This document shows, piece by piece, positions 23,504-31,649 of a stretch of DNA of 41,769 nt. The notes beneath the pieces are model-generated. The model did not search any database. It was not told the origin of the DNA and worked only from the letters and a program-made list of their open reading frames with translations. Both the position numbers and the translations under genes were made by a program. The DNA is from Streptomyces sp. ISL-36. GTDB taxonomy: Bacteria; Actinomycetota; Actinomycetes; Streptomycetales; Streptomycetaceae. The stretch is from contig NZ_JAGGOS010000037.1 in assembly GCF_018614205.1 (NCBI RefSeq), positions 1 through 41,769 of the forward strand, given 5' to 3'. The first letter of the stretch is position 1; every line of letters begins with the position of its first letter.

Positions 23504-24207
23504 CAGGGGCCCTCCTCGGGAGGTGGAACGACTGACGGACCGGTGGGCCCGGTCTGCGTCTCGTGTCCAGGTCGCAGGAACCAGTCGGCCGCCGCCGCGG
23601 CGACCGCCTCCAGCGCTCCGGGCTCCTCGAACAGGTGCGTCGCACCGGGGACCACATGCATCCGGTGCGGTGCGCGCAGCGCCGCGCCCGCCTCACGGTT
23701 CATCTCCAGGACGGCCCTGTCATCGCCTCCCACGATCAGGAGGACCGGTGCCCGCACCCGGCTGAGCGCGTCACCGGCCAGATCGGGTCGGCCGCCGCGG
23801 GACACCACGGACCGGACGCGACCGGGCCGCTCGGCCGCCGCCACCAGCGCGGCCGCGGCTCCGGTGCTGGCGCCGAAGAGTCCCAGGGGAAGCCCCGCGG
23901 TGGCCGGCTCTTCGGCGAGCCAGTCGATCGCCGACACCAGACGCCGTCCGAGCAGGCCGATGTCGAAGCGATGCCGGGCCGTCACCATGTCGACCTGCTC
24001 CTCCTGCTCGGTCAGCAGATCCATCAGGAGAGTGCCGAGCCCCGCGTCCTGCAGGGAAGCGGCCACGGCTCTGTTGCGCGGGCTGTGCCGCGAGCTGCCG
24101 CTGCCGTGGGCGAAGAGCACCACCGCCCCGGACTGCGGAGGAAGCGCCAGGTCACCGGCGATCGCCGATCCGTCGGCGGGTATGGAAACCGCTTGCGAGG
24201 TCACCAC
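23503..24207 (-). CDS. Dienelactone hydrolase-like alpha/beta hydrolase
   Basis: This is a 234-residue serine hydrolase. GTG at 24207 is chosen because AGGAG lies 9 nt upstream; GTG at 24213 is too close to it. The fold markers are VVLFAHGSGSSRHSPRN (oxyanion region), the nucleophile elbow LGLFGASTGAAAAL with Ser in GAST, the acid in VLLIVGGDDRAVL, and the catalytic His in VVPGATHLFEEPGAL, in the normal order. There is no signal peptide. The C-terminal 20 residues are Pro/Gly-rich and run directly into the phosphoribosyltransferase start (1-nt overlap). The pair corresponds to the fused protein known in mycobacteria, so the two enzymes likely act together. Confidence 0.87.
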   Translation of the reverse strand: MVTSQAVSIPADGSAIAGDLALPPQSGAVVLFAHGSGSSRHSPRNRAVAASLQDAGLGTLLMDLLTEQEEQVDMVTARHRFDIGLLGRRLVSAIDWLAEEPATAGLPLGLFGASTGAAAALVAAAERPGRVRSVVSRGGRPDLAGDALSRVRAPVLLIVGGDDRAVLEMNREAGAALRAPHRMHVVPGATHLFEEPGALEAVAAAAADWFLRPGHETQTGPTGPSVVPPPEEGP

Positions 24208-24377
24208 GGTCACCCTCTCCTTCCGGCGAGGCGGGTGCGCGGGCGCGGGATGCGGCGCCCACCGCAATGCGGGTATCCCTCACGCCGCCCGGTATGCACG
24301 CAAGCGCGTCAGGGAAGACCTGAGCAACGCCAGGTTGTTGCCCCGCAGCCGGCCCGGCGACGGCCTGGATCAGCACA

Positions 24378-24428
24378 TGACGGTGGGGGCGACCGCATGC
24401 CTCTCGGCATCGGTCGCCCCCACCGTCA
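24378..24428. terminator. Long hairpin terminator after GAPDH
   Basis: An 18-bp perfect outer stem (24378-24395 with 24411-24428) continues after one unpaired C into a 5-bp inner stem (ATGCC/GGCAT) with a TCTC loop. It starts 61 bp beyond the GAPDH stop on the minus strand and insulates the hydrolase operon from it. Confidence 0.85.
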
Positions 24429-24489
24429 CTCGCCTGCCGCGCCCCCCCGGAGCCGCGGAACGGGAACCCCGCTCGGGATCCCGGCGTGA

Positions 24490-25935
24490 TCAGACCGTCG
24501 GAACCGGGTACGTCGGGTACTCGACGCCCGAGACGTGCTGGACGACCCGGATGACCTGGCAGGAGTAGCCGAACTCGTTGTCGTACCACAGGTAGAGGAT
24601 CGCGTTGTCGCCGTCGACCTTGGTGGCGCCGGCGTCGACGATCGAGGCGTGGCGCGAGCCGATGAAGTCGCTCGACACCGCGTCGGGGGCGGTCGTGAAG
24701 TCGATCTGGCGCTTGAGCGGCGAGGTCAGCGACACGTTGCGGAGGTAGTCCAGGACCTCCTCGCGGCTGGTCTCGCGGCCGAGCCGCAGGCTGAGGATCG
24801 CGATCGAGACGTCCGGCACAGGCACGCGGATCGAGCTGCCGGTGATCGGAGCCTTGAGCTCCGGCAGCGCCTTGGCGACCGCGGAGGCGGCGCCGGTCTC
24901 GGTGATGACCATGTTGAGCGGCGCCGAGCGGCCGCGACGGTCGGCCTTGTGGTAATTGTCCAGCAGGTTCTGGTCGTTGGTGAACGAGTGGACGGTCTCC
25001 ACGTGGCCGCGCAGGACGCCGTACTCGTCCGCCATCGCCTTCAGCGGCGGGACGATCGCGTTGGTCGTGCAGGAGGCGCAGGACAGGATCTGCTCGTCCG
25101 GCTTGATCGTGTCGTGGTTGACACCGTGCACGATGTTCGGGACGTCGCCCTTGCCCGGGGCGGTCAGGACGACCTTGTCGATGCCGGGGCGCAGGTGCTT
25201 CGACAGGCCTTCCCGGTCGCGCCACTTGCCGGTGTTGTCGATGAGGATGGCGTTCTTGATGCCGTACGCCGTGTAGTCGACCTCCGACGGGTCGCCGGCG
25301 TAGATCACCTTGATCTCGTTGCCGTTGGCGATGATCGTGCTGTTCGCCTCGTCGACGGTGATCGTGCCCTGGAACTGGCCGTGGATCGAGTCGCGGCGCA
25401 GCAGCGAGGCGCGCTTGACGATGTCCTGGTCACCGCCCTGGCGGACGACGATGGCACGCAGGCGCAGGCCGTTGCCGGAGCCGGACTTCTCGATGAGCAG
25501 GCGGGCGACGAGCCGGCCGATGCGGCCGAAGCCGTAGAGGACGACATCGCGTCCCTCGCGGCGCTCGATCTTGTTGGCGCCCGTGGCGCCGGCGACGGCC
25601 TCGGCGGTGAACTCGGCCACCGACAGGCCGCGGTCGTCGGCCTTGTACGTCGCGGCGAGCATGCCGATGTCGATCTGGGAAGGGCCGAGGTCGAGCGTGG
25701 TCAGAGCCTGCAGGAAGGGCAGCGTCTCGGTGACCGACAGCTCCTCGCCGGCGATCTGCCGGGCGAATCGGTGGGTCTTGAGGATGCTGACCACCGACTT
25801 GTTCACCAGGGAGCGGCTGTGCAGCAAGACGGTGACGTCCCGCTCCCGGTGCAGCTTCCCGACTATCGGGATCATCGACTCCGCGATCTCCTCGCGGGTC
25901 TTCCAGTTAGTGAACGAGTCCTCATTGACAGTCAC
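24490..25935 (-). CDS. gap: Glyceraldehyde-3-phosphate dehydrogenase, long form
   Basis: This 481-residue NAD(P)-dependent enzyme interconverts glyceraldehyde 3-phosphate and 1,3-bisphosphoglycerate. The start is GTG at 25935 (VTVNEDSF), with GAAAGAT upstream as a weak ribosome site. About 130 extra N-terminal residues precede the Rossmann motif VVLYGFGRIGRLVARLL. The catalytic Cys is residue 289 in SCASCTTNA, with the His in a downstream TG...LLDNYHKADRRGR region and the usual NEFGYS motif near the end (WYDNEFGYSCQV). The short Streptomyces GAPDH is about 335 residues; this longer class is a second enzyme found in many Streptomyces and may have an anabolic or regulated role. It is a single-gene unit with its own promoter and terminator. 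Confidence 0.93.
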   Translation of the reverse strand: MTVNEDSFTNWKTREEIAESMIPIVGKLHRERDVTVLLHSRSLVNKSVVSILKTHRFARQIAGEELSVTETLPFLQALTTLDLGPSQIDIGMLAATYKADDRGLSVAEFTAEAVAGATGANKIERREGRDVVLYGFGRIGRLVARLLIEKSGSGNGLRLRAIVVRQGGDQDIVKRASLLRRDSIHGQFQGTITVDEANSTIIANGNEIKVIYAGDPSEVDYTAYGIKNAILIDNTGKWRDREGLSKHLRPGIDKVVLTAPGKGDVPNIVHGVNHDTIKPDEQILSCASCTTNAIVPPLKAMADEYGVLRGHVETVHSFTNDQNLLDNYHKADRRGRSAPLNMVITETGAASAVAKALPELKAPITGSSIRVPVPDVSIAILSLRLGRETSREEVLDYLRNVSLTSPLKRQIDFTTAPDAVSSDFIGSRHASIVDAGATKVDGDNAILYLWYDNEFGYSCQVIRVVQHVSGVEYPTYPVPTV

Positions 25936-25966
25936 AAGTTTATCTTTCGAGCTAGGCGGCGCTCAT

Positions 25967-25997
25967 ATGCTAACCCCCCGCCGGATTGATCATTCAA
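25967..25997 (-). promoter_or_regulatory. Candidate promoter of the GAPDH gene
   Basis: On the minus strand, TTGAAT (25992-25997) is followed after 19 nt by TAGCAT (25967-25972), or after 18 nt by TTAGCA. This is vegetative-sigma-like. Transcription would start about 25 nt before the GTG. The short AT-rich stretch here stands out from the surrounding GC. Confidence 0.5.
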
Positions 25998-26051
25998 ACG
26001 GCCTCCGAACGGCGTCGCCGCCCCCTCCGGGGCCCATGTCGGCCAGGCGTT

Positions 26052-27350
26052 CTACCCGGCCCACCGGCCCGACAGGAAGGCGACGGCGTAGACCATCGTC
26101 AGGGGCACCGTCAGGCACAGGTAGACGGTCGTGAACCGTGGGCTCCTGCGGGCGCCGTGCGCGAGCGCGATCCACAACGGCCACCACAGCAGGGTGGCGC
26201 GCGGGATGGAGGTGTACCAGTACGACGTGCCGAGCGCCCACAGCGTCAGGGCGACGTAGAGCGCCTCGGGCAGGCGCCGCCACCGGATCAGGAGCCCGAG
26301 GAGCAGCAGCCCGACGAGCATCGCGGCCAGCTCCGCCTGGAACATGAAGGCGTACGGCGTGGTCTGGGACCCGGTGAAGGCCGCGTCCCAGGTCTGGGAC
26401 CAGGCCGCCCACGGGGTGTGGAAGTCGCGGTACCAGCCGCGTTCCTGTGCGTGCTTCCAGGCCATCCAGTCGCCGGTGCGGGTGTGCAGGTACCAGGTGT
26501 AGAGGGCCGGCGGCAGGGCGGGCAGCGCCGCCCACGGCAGCCGGCGCCACGACCGCCGGTCGGCGCGTGCGGCGAGGACGAGGTGCAGGGCGACGGCCGC
26601 GGCGAGGAAGAGGCCGCTCACCCGGACCGTCGTCGCCAGCGTGGTCAGGGTGGTGGCGAGGGCCCACGCGTGGCGCTGGGCCGCGAGCCAGGCGGGCAGC
26701 GCCAGCGCCAGGAAGAGAGCCTCCGTGTAGCCGGCGGCGAGGAAGATGCCGCACGGGGAGACGAGCAGGAACAGCACGGCACGGCGACCGCCGTCGGTGC
26801 CGGTGCCGGTGCCGGTGTCGGTCTCGGGAAGGTGGTGCCGCGCGATCCGGGCCAGAGCTACCACGGCGACGGCCCCGGCGACGAGGGAGATCAGCAGCCC
26901 GGCGGCGGTCCAGTGCGGCACGACGACGTGCACGGCGCGCAGGACGAGCGGAAAGCCGGGGAAGAACGCCTCGCGGTTGTCCCCTCCCATGGGGCCGGGC
27001 GCCGTATCGGCGGGGAAGTAGCCGTCCCGCGCGATGGCCAGGTAGTGGCCCCAGTCCCAGCGCTCGAAGGGGGCGAGGACTCCGGGAGCCTGGCGGGCTT
27101 CCCCGTCGGCGGGGAAGAGCCAGCGCGTGCAGTAGGCGGTGATCCACAGGCCCGCGCGGGTGGCCAGGTACAGACAGAGCACCTCGCCGTCGTCACGCCG
27201 CAGTCGCAGAGCGCGCCGTACGCGCTCCTCGGTACGGCGGGAGGGCGTCAGCCGGCGCGCCGCGGGCGCGGGGAAGTACTCCGCCGGCGGGGTGCCGTGC
27301 CGGGGTGCGGCGCGGGTGGGCTCGCGTATCTCGGTCGGTGGAACCGGCAT
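26052..27350 (-). CDS. Multi-pass membrane glycosyltransferase, PIG-V/mannosyltransferase-like
   Basis: This is a 432-residue integral membrane protein. ATG at 27350 has a GAGAG element upstream; an in-frame GTG ten codons earlier is the alternative. About 45 cytoplasmic residues rich in Pro/Arg come first. Then roughly eight to nine hydrophobic segments follow (for example LLISLVAGAVAVVALARI, LFLLVSPCGIFLAAGYTEALFLALALPAWL, AAMLVGLLLLGLLI). The motif FERWDWGHYLAIARDGYF near residue 105 and the FFPGFPLVLR segment match the PIG-V-like mannosyltransferase family, whose members use polyprenyl-phosphate sugars at the outer membrane face. A TGTGTGT dipeptide run lies in a loop. The acceptor is unknown. 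It is encoded just upstream of GAPDH, same strand, without evident link. Confidence 0.78.
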   Translation of the reverse strand: MPVPPTEIREPTRAAPRHGTPPAEYFPAPAARRLTPSRRTEERVRRALRLRRDDGEVLCLYLATRAGLWITAYCTRWLFPADGEARQAPGVLAPFERWDWGHYLAIARDGYFPADTAPGPMGGDNREAFFPGFPLVLRAVHVVVPHWTAAGLLISLVAGAVAVVALARIARHHLPETDTGTGTGTDGGRRAVLFLLVSPCGIFLAAGYTEALFLALALPAWLAAQRHAWALATTLTTLATTVRVSGLFLAAAVALHLVLAARADRRSWRRLPWAALPALPPALYTWYLHTRTGDWMAWKHAQERGWYRDFHTPWAAWSQTWDAAFTGSQTTPYAFMFQAELAAMLVGLLLLGLLIRWRRLPEALYVALTLWALGTSYWYTSIPRATLLWWPLWIALAHGARRSPRFTTVYLCLTVPLTMVYAVAFLSGRWAG

Positions 27351-27426
27351 GTCGGCGCTCTCTCGGGTGGTTGCGGGCACGCCGGATCACCCCGCGTGCG
27401 GGGTGTCGGCGTAGGGGTTTTGTCGG

Positions 27427-27912
27427 TCAGGACCGGGTGGAGACGGCTCCACCGTGAGGCGGTGAGGTGGGAGTCCCGTCGTAGGGGCCACCGGAGGCGC
27501 CGTCGGGCGTCGAGGAGGTGGTCGGCGGCGACGTGGCCGACGTCGAGGTGGCCGGCGGGGTGGCCGGCGGCGTGTCGGCCGGGATGCCGGAGCCCGGCGT
27601 GCTCCGGTCCGTGGGCGGTGCGGTCAGGGACGGCTGGGTCGACGGAGAGAGGGTCGGTGCGGAGGGCGTGTCCCGGGGAGAGGGGGTCGTGGCGGGCACC
27701 ACCGGTGTCGGCCGGCCCGTCACCAAGGCGGCCGTCGCCACCCCGCCACCGGCGAGAACCAGACAGGCCGCCGCCAGGCCGGCCAGGCGGCGGCGCCCGG
27801 CGCGCCTGCCGCGTTCGGCGATCCGCGTGAACGGCGGGGCGTCCGCGTGGGCCTGGCCGATGTGGGCCGCCTGGTGGAACAGGTGCCGCAACGGGTCGTG
27901 GGGCTCAGGCAC
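27427..27912 (-). CDS. Single-pass membrane protein with Ser/Thr/Pro-rich tail, likely sigma-factor partner
   Basis: This 161-residue protein starts at GTG 27912 (VPEPHDPLRHLFHQAAHIG), overlapping the upstream sigma gene stop by 8 nt, so translation is coupled. The first 55 residues are His/Ala/Arg-rich and cytoplasmic. One membrane segment follows (RLAGLAAACLVLAGGGVATAALV, about 45-67), and the last 90 residues are a Pro/Thr/Ser stretch outside the membrane. No zinc-binding HxxxCxxC anti-sigma motif is visible, so it is not a standard ZAS anti-sigma factor. The overlap and topology still suggest that it holds or signals to the sigma factor. The product of this gene type is mostly annotated as hypothetical. 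Confidence 0.7.
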   Translation of the reverse strand: MPEPHDPLRHLFHQAAHIGQAHADAPPFTRIAERGRRAGRRRLAGLAAACLVLAGGGVATAALVTGRPTPVVPATTPSPRDTPSAPTLSPSTQPSLTAPPTDRSTPGSGIPADTPPATPPATSTSATSPPTTSSTPDGASGGPYDGTPTSPPHGGAVSTRS

Positions 27913-28438
27913 CGGAGGCCTCCTCAATGCGTGGGTCTTGCAGGCGATGGGCGAGGGCGGTACGCGCACGGCTCAGATGTGTCTTGACGGTGCCGCTCGA
28001 CATGCCTGTCTCGGCGGAGATCTGCTCGACGGTGAGGTCGCACAGGTAGTGGAGGGTCACCGCTCTGCGCTGCCGGTCGGGCAACCCGCGCAGGGCCTCC
28101 ACCAACGCCACTTCCTCGGGACCCGGCCCGGCGACCTCCGTCGGCGTGTCCCTGCGCCGCCAGGCCTCGGTCGAGCGTCGCCGGAAACGCCACCTGCTCA
28201 CCGCCAGCCGCCAGGCGACCGTTCTGATCCAGGCCTCCGGCCGGCCGTCACGGTCCAGTTGCCGTCGCCGGCTCCATCCCTTGACGAACGCCTCCTGCAC
28301 GACGTCCTGCGCCTCGTGCAGATCGCCCAGCATCATGTAGAGCTGCCCGGTCAGGCGCGCGACCGTCTGGGCGTAGAACTCTTCGAACTCCTCGACGGTC
28401 AACAGCCACTCCTGGATCTCTCTCGCTTCACCCCGCAT
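27905..28438 (-). CDS. ECF sigma factor (SigE-like family)
   Basis: This is a 177-residue extracytoplasmic-function sigma factor. ATG at 28438 is chosen because GGAG lies 5 nt upstream; an earlier ATG at 28456 has no ribosome site. Region 2 is EEFEEFYAQTVARLTGQLYMMLGDLHEAQDVVQEAFVKGW, which opens the -10 DNA, and RPEAWIRTVAWRLAVSRWRFRRRSTEAWRRR continues it. Region 4 is PDRQRRAVTLHYLCDLTVEQISAETGMSSGTVKTHLSRARTALA, a clean helix-turn-helix. Its last 8 nt overlap the gene for a membrane protein of Ser/Thr-rich topology. Upstream of the start is a GTGACG-CT-CGTCAC repeat (28487-28500) that may be part of its control region. Confidence 0.88.
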   Translation of the reverse strand: MRGEAREIQEWLLTVEEFEEFYAQTVARLTGQLYMMLGDLHEAQDVVQEAFVKGWSRRRQLDRDGRPEAWIRTVAWRLAVSRWRFRRRSTEAWRRRDTPTEVAGPGPEEVALVEALRGLPDRQRRAVTLHYLCDLTVEQISAETGMSSGTVKTHLSRARTALAHRLQDPRIEEASGA

Positions 28439-29035
28439 ACGCTCCGAGCAGGGCATCCGGTTGACACCGTGGGCGAGAAAGAACCGTGACGCTCGTCACG
28501 CCGCCCGGCGCGCCGTCGGCCGGCTGTAAGACGCGCACCGCCCTTCGCCGCTCGTGCGGGCTGTCCGGCCCGGCATGTGGAAAGGGAGTGTGAAGATCGC
28601 GAACGAACCCTGTGAGGATGGGGGGCGGCGCGCTGGGGTGGAGCGGTTTTTCCACGGCGAAATGCGCACACCCGGGCGCCGAATGCTTTGTGTCATCCCT
28701 TGAACCCGTGGGTAACTTCCCCTGGTCTCCGGGCCTCTGAAGTGCGAGAAAGGCCGAATATCGGGGGAGTGGGCGGGGATTGCCCTCGACGCATCTCGCT
28801 CGACGGTTCAGGCGAGGGGGGTATGGTCGAGCCCGTTCGCACCCCTGTGCGCCTGTCACATGTCCGCGCCCCAAGGGGCGGCGGGGGCGGCGGCGCACCA
28901 AGTGCCGCATATACCACGTGCTTTGGGGAGATGGGGCTGAGTTCCGAGGAATTCTGAATTGGAAGGCAAATAGGGGCACAGTCGGACTTCGCGGTGCGAA
29001 GGGCGACGGAAAGACGTTCGAGGCGAGGCAAACCC
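28439..29035. other. 597-bp intergenic region before the flavohemoglobin
   Basis: Divergent gap between the ECF sigma gene and the flavohemoglobin gene. It holds GTGACG-CT-CGTCAC (28487-28500) near the sigma gene, and a weak SigB-type promoter-like pair GTGT-N16-GGGTAA at 28690-28715. The 150 bp before the flavohemoglobin start are noticeably AT-richer than the rest (for example AATTCTGAATTGGAAGGCAA near 28950), typical of a control region. Short frames here lack ribosome sites, and I see no convincing gene. Confidence 0.5.
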
Positions 29036-30565
29036 ATGGATGCTCCGACCAGCGCGTCGGCCGATAAGAGCGGCTCCGGCGGCAGCAGGGCGAATGCGGG
29101 CTGGTTCGGTCCGAGTCCGAGTGCGCGTCCGAGCCCCGGTCCGAGCGAGAAATCCGGCCGCACCGGGCAGGGGGACGGACGGAACGCGGAGGACCGGATA
29201 CCCAGCCGCCCCGTGACGCCGATACGTCCGGTGGGCACCGGCGGGGAGAGAAGCCGTACGGCACCTCCCTCGCCCACACCCGCGCCTGCGCCCATACCCG
29301 CGCCCGAATCCGTGCCTGCGCCCGAATCCGTGCCCGCGCCACGATCCGCCCAAGGCCCTGCCCCGGCTCCCACGCCGCCGCCGGCCCCCAGGCAGGCGTA
29401 CGAGCCCGAACGGGCGGCGGTGGCCGACGCCCCCGAGGACACCTCGGACCCCGCGCTCATCCGCCGCACGATGGCCGAGATCGAGCCCATCGCCGACAAG
29501 GTCACCTCGCACTTCTACGCGCTGCTCTTCCTCCAGCACCCCGACCTGCGCGCCCTCTTCCCCGCGGCCATGGACGCCCAGCGCGACCGCCTCTTCAAGG
29601 CGCTGCTCACCGCCGCCACCCACGTGGACGACCCGGCGATCCTCACCACGTACCTGTCCCACCTGGGGCGCGGACACCGGAAGTACGGCACGCGCCCCGA
29701 GCACTACCCGGCCGTCGGCGAGTGTCTCCTGGCGGCCCTCGCCCAGTACGCGCCGCAGAGCTGGAGCCCGCGGACGGAGGCGGCCTGGGTGGGCGCCTAC
29801 ACCGCGATCTCCCAGATCATGATCGATGCCGCCGCCGAGGACGAGCTGCGCGCCCCCGCGTGGTGGGAGGCGGAGGTGGTCGCCCATGAGATGCGCACCT
29901 CTGACATCGCTGTCGTCACCGTACGGCCCGACCAGCCCTACCCCTTCCTCGCCGGGCAGTACGCCGCCCTGGAGACCCCCTGGTGGCCGCGGGTGTGGCG
30001 GAACTACTCCTTCGCCTCCGCCTCCCGCTCCGACGGGCTGCTCTCCTTCCATGTCAAGGCCGTCCCGGCGGGCTGGGTCTCCAACGCCCTGGTGCACCGC
30101 GCCCGCCCGGGCGACGTGATCCGCCTCGGTCCCCCCACCGGATCCATGACGGTGGACCACAGCACCGACAACGGGCTGCTGTGCCTCGGCGGCGGAACCG
30201 GCATCGCCCCCATCAAGGCCCTGGTCGAGGACGTGGCCAGGCACGGCCGTCGCCGTCCCGTCCAGGTCTTCTACGGAGCCCGCCGCGACCACGACCTGTA
30301 CGACATCGACACCATGCTCCGCATGCAGCAGACGCACCCCTGGCTCTCGGTGCGCCCGGTCGTCGACGAGGGCCCCGCGGGCGAACTGTGCGGCCACCTT
30401 CCCGATGCCGTCTGCCAGTACGGCCCGTGGCACTCCTACGATGCCTATCTGTCCGGACCCGCGGCCATGATCCGCTGCGGCGTGGACACCCTGAGGGGCA
30501 TAGGCATCCCCTCCCACCGCATACGGCACGACTCCATCGAGGAACTGGTCGGGGCACGGAATTGA
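29036..30565 (+). CDS. Flavohemoglobin (globin-FAD/NAD reductase) with Pro-rich N-terminal extension
   Basis: This 509-residue haem- and flavin-binding enzyme detoxifies nitric oxide in characterised relatives. ATG at 29036 is the likely start, though no strong ribosome site precedes it. Residues 1-130 are a Pro/Ala/Ser/Gly-rich segment with PAPESVPAPESVPAP repeats, not found in ordinary flavohemoglobins, which are near 400 residues. The globin (about 135-270) shows SHFYALLF with the B10 Tyr, MDAQRDRLF with the E7 Gln, and the proximal His223 in GTRPEHYPAVG. The reductase (about 280-509) has RNYSFASA for FAD and LCLGGGTGIAPIKALV for NAD(P)H, and ends in a Cys-containing DAVCQYGPW region. It overlaps the next gene by 4 nt. 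Confidence 0.88.
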   Translation: MDAPTSASADKSGSGGSRANAGWFGPSPSARPSPGPSEKSGRTGQGDGRNAEDRIPSRPVTPIRPVGTGGERSRTAPPSPTPAPAPIPAPESVPAPESVPAPRSAQGPAPAPTPPPAPRQAYEPERAAVADAPEDTSDPALIRRTMAEIEPIADKVTSHFYALLFLQHPDLRALFPAAMDAQRDRLFKALLTAATHVDDPAILTTYLSHLGRGHRKYGTRPEHYPAVGECLLAALAQYAPQSWSPRTEAAWVGAYTAISQIMIDAAAEDELRAPAWWEAEVVAHEMRTSDIAVVTVRPDQPYPFLAGQYAALETPWWPRVWRNYSFASASRSDGLLSFHVKAVPAGWVSNALVHRARPGDVIRLGPPTGSMTVDHSTDNGLLCLGGGTGIAPIKALVEDVARHGRRRPVQVFYGARRDHDLYDIDTMLRMQQTHPWLSVRPVVDEGPAGELCGHLPDAVCQYGPWHSYDAYLSGPAAMIRCGVDTLRGIGIPSHRIRHDSIEELVGARN

Positions 30566-31428
30566 GCACATTCGAGCAGATCGGGCACGAGCAGCAGCAG
30601 ATGGGCCACCATCCGACACCCCCGCCGGTACGCACCACCCGACCGGGCAGCGACGGCGAGCACCAGGTCCAGCAGCGCATGGGCACCACCGAGCGCGCCG
30701 ACAAGTTCTACGCCGACCAGGTCCTGGACCGGCTCAACCCGCGGATGCGGGAGTTCGTGGCACGGCAGGAGATGTTCTTCCTCGCGACCGCCGACCGGCA
30801 CGGCGAGTGCGACAACACCTTCCGGGCGGGGCCGCCCGGCTTCCTCCAGGTCCTGGACGACCTCACCCTCGCCTACCCCGAGTACCGCGGCAACGGCGTG
30901 CTGGCGAGCCTCGGCAACATCGAGGAGAACCCCCATGTCGGCATCCTGATGGTGGACTTCCTCAGGGACCGCATCGGCCTGCACGTCAACGGCAAGGCCC
31001 GGGTCGTACCCGACGACGAGATGCGCCGTGCCCACGGGGGACTGCCCGTGGATCCGGTGCCCGGCCGCCGGGCCCAGCTCTGGGTGGAGGTCACGGTCGA
31101 GGAGGCGTACATCCACTGCGCCAAACACATCCCGCACCTGCAGCGGGTGCCCGCCGAGGAGCGCGGCCGGGCGTGGGGTACGGACGACTTCAGGCGCAAG
31201 GGCGGCGACTTCTTCGGCGCGGCGGCGGAGGCGGCCGAGCGAGGCGCGTTCCTCCCCGGGCCGCGCGCGGACGCCGCGGCATGGCGGGAGGAGGCCGAGA
31301 GGGTCCTGGCGAGGGCCGAGCGCGGGCGGGCCGGATCCGGGCGCCGCAGGGCCTCGGCCGGACAGCCCTCGGCCGATGCCGATGACCAGGTCTTCAGCGG
31401 CTGGTTCCGCAGAAACGTCCACGCCTGA
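30562..31428 (+). CDS. Pyridoxamine-5'-phosphate oxidase-like flavin-binding protein
   Basis: This is a 288-residue protein read from TTG 30562, whose TTGA overlaps the flavohemoglobin stop; GGGGCACGGA serves as ribosome site. ATG 30601 (MGHHPTPPP) or a later ATG are alternatives. The first 50 residues are Gln/His/Pro-rich. The split-barrel core spans about 50-235: MREFVARQEMFFLATADRHGECDNTFRAGPPGFL, then NGVLASLGNIEENPHVGILMVDFL and RIGLHVNGKARVV, the layout of FMN-binding PNPOx-like proteins. The last 50 residues are Arg/Ala-rich. Such proteins are often encoded beside flavohemoglobins or ferredoxin-type reductases and may use flavin from the same electron source (inference). The substrate is unknown. 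Confidence 0.78.
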   Translation: MSTFEQIGHEQQQMGHHPTPPPVRTTRPGSDGEHQVQQRMGTTERADKFYADQVLDRLNPRMREFVARQEMFFLATADRHGECDNTFRAGPPGFLQVLDDLTLAYPEYRGNGVLASLGNIEENPHVGILMVDFLRDRIGLHVNGKARVVPDDEMRRAHGGLPVDPVPGRRAQLWVEVTVEEAYIHCAKHIPHLQRVPAEERGRAWGTDDFRRKGGDFFGAAAEAAERGAFLPGPRADAAAWREEAERVLARAERGRAGSGRRRASAGQPSADADDQVFSGWFRRNVHA

Positions 31429-31611
31429 CCCGACGCCCCGCGCCTGACCGAGACGGTCCGCGCCTGACCGAGAGGGTCCGCGCCTGGCCCGGCGTCCTGG
31501 CCCCGGCGTCCGCATCCGACCCGGCGTCCGGTCCTCACCCCGGCGTCCGCACCTGGCCCCGGCGTCCGGGCCTCACCCCGACGCCTCCGCCTGTCCCCGG
31601 CGTCTCCGCTC
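31423..31611. repeat. Degenerate tandem repeat, about ten units of 19-20 bp
   Basis: Units such as GCCTGACCGAGACGGTCCGC and CCGGCGTCCGCACCTGGCC recur about ten times with drift. The first unit contains the stop codon of the PNPOx-like gene. The array is followed directly by a hairpin terminator. No reading frame crosses it. Confidence 0.75.
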
Positions 31612-31641
31612 GCACCCTCGGCCGCCGACCGAGGGTGCGAG
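31609..31641. terminator. Bidirectional hairpin terminator
   Basis: CTCGCACCCTCGG (31609-31621) pairs perfectly with 31629-31641 around a 7-nt loop. It separates the PNPOx-like gene from the convergent DUF6882-like gene, ending 9 bp before the latter's stop. Confidence 0.8.
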
Positions 31642-31649
31642 ACACCCAC

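Noticed and set aside
24378..24428. Long hairpin as a riboswitch for GAPDH or the hydrolase operon
   Set aside because: It lies after the GAPDH stop codon on that gene's strand and is a simple perfect stem with no ligand-binding core. Terminator is the simpler reading.
28462..28484. TTGACA motif as a promoter for the flavohemoglobin
   Set aside because: No -10 element lies at the right distance, and the gene start is about 570 bp away.
31423..31611. Possible CRISPR-like array
   Set aside because: The units are 19-20 bp, imperfect and contiguous, with no spacer of constant length and no cas genes nearby.
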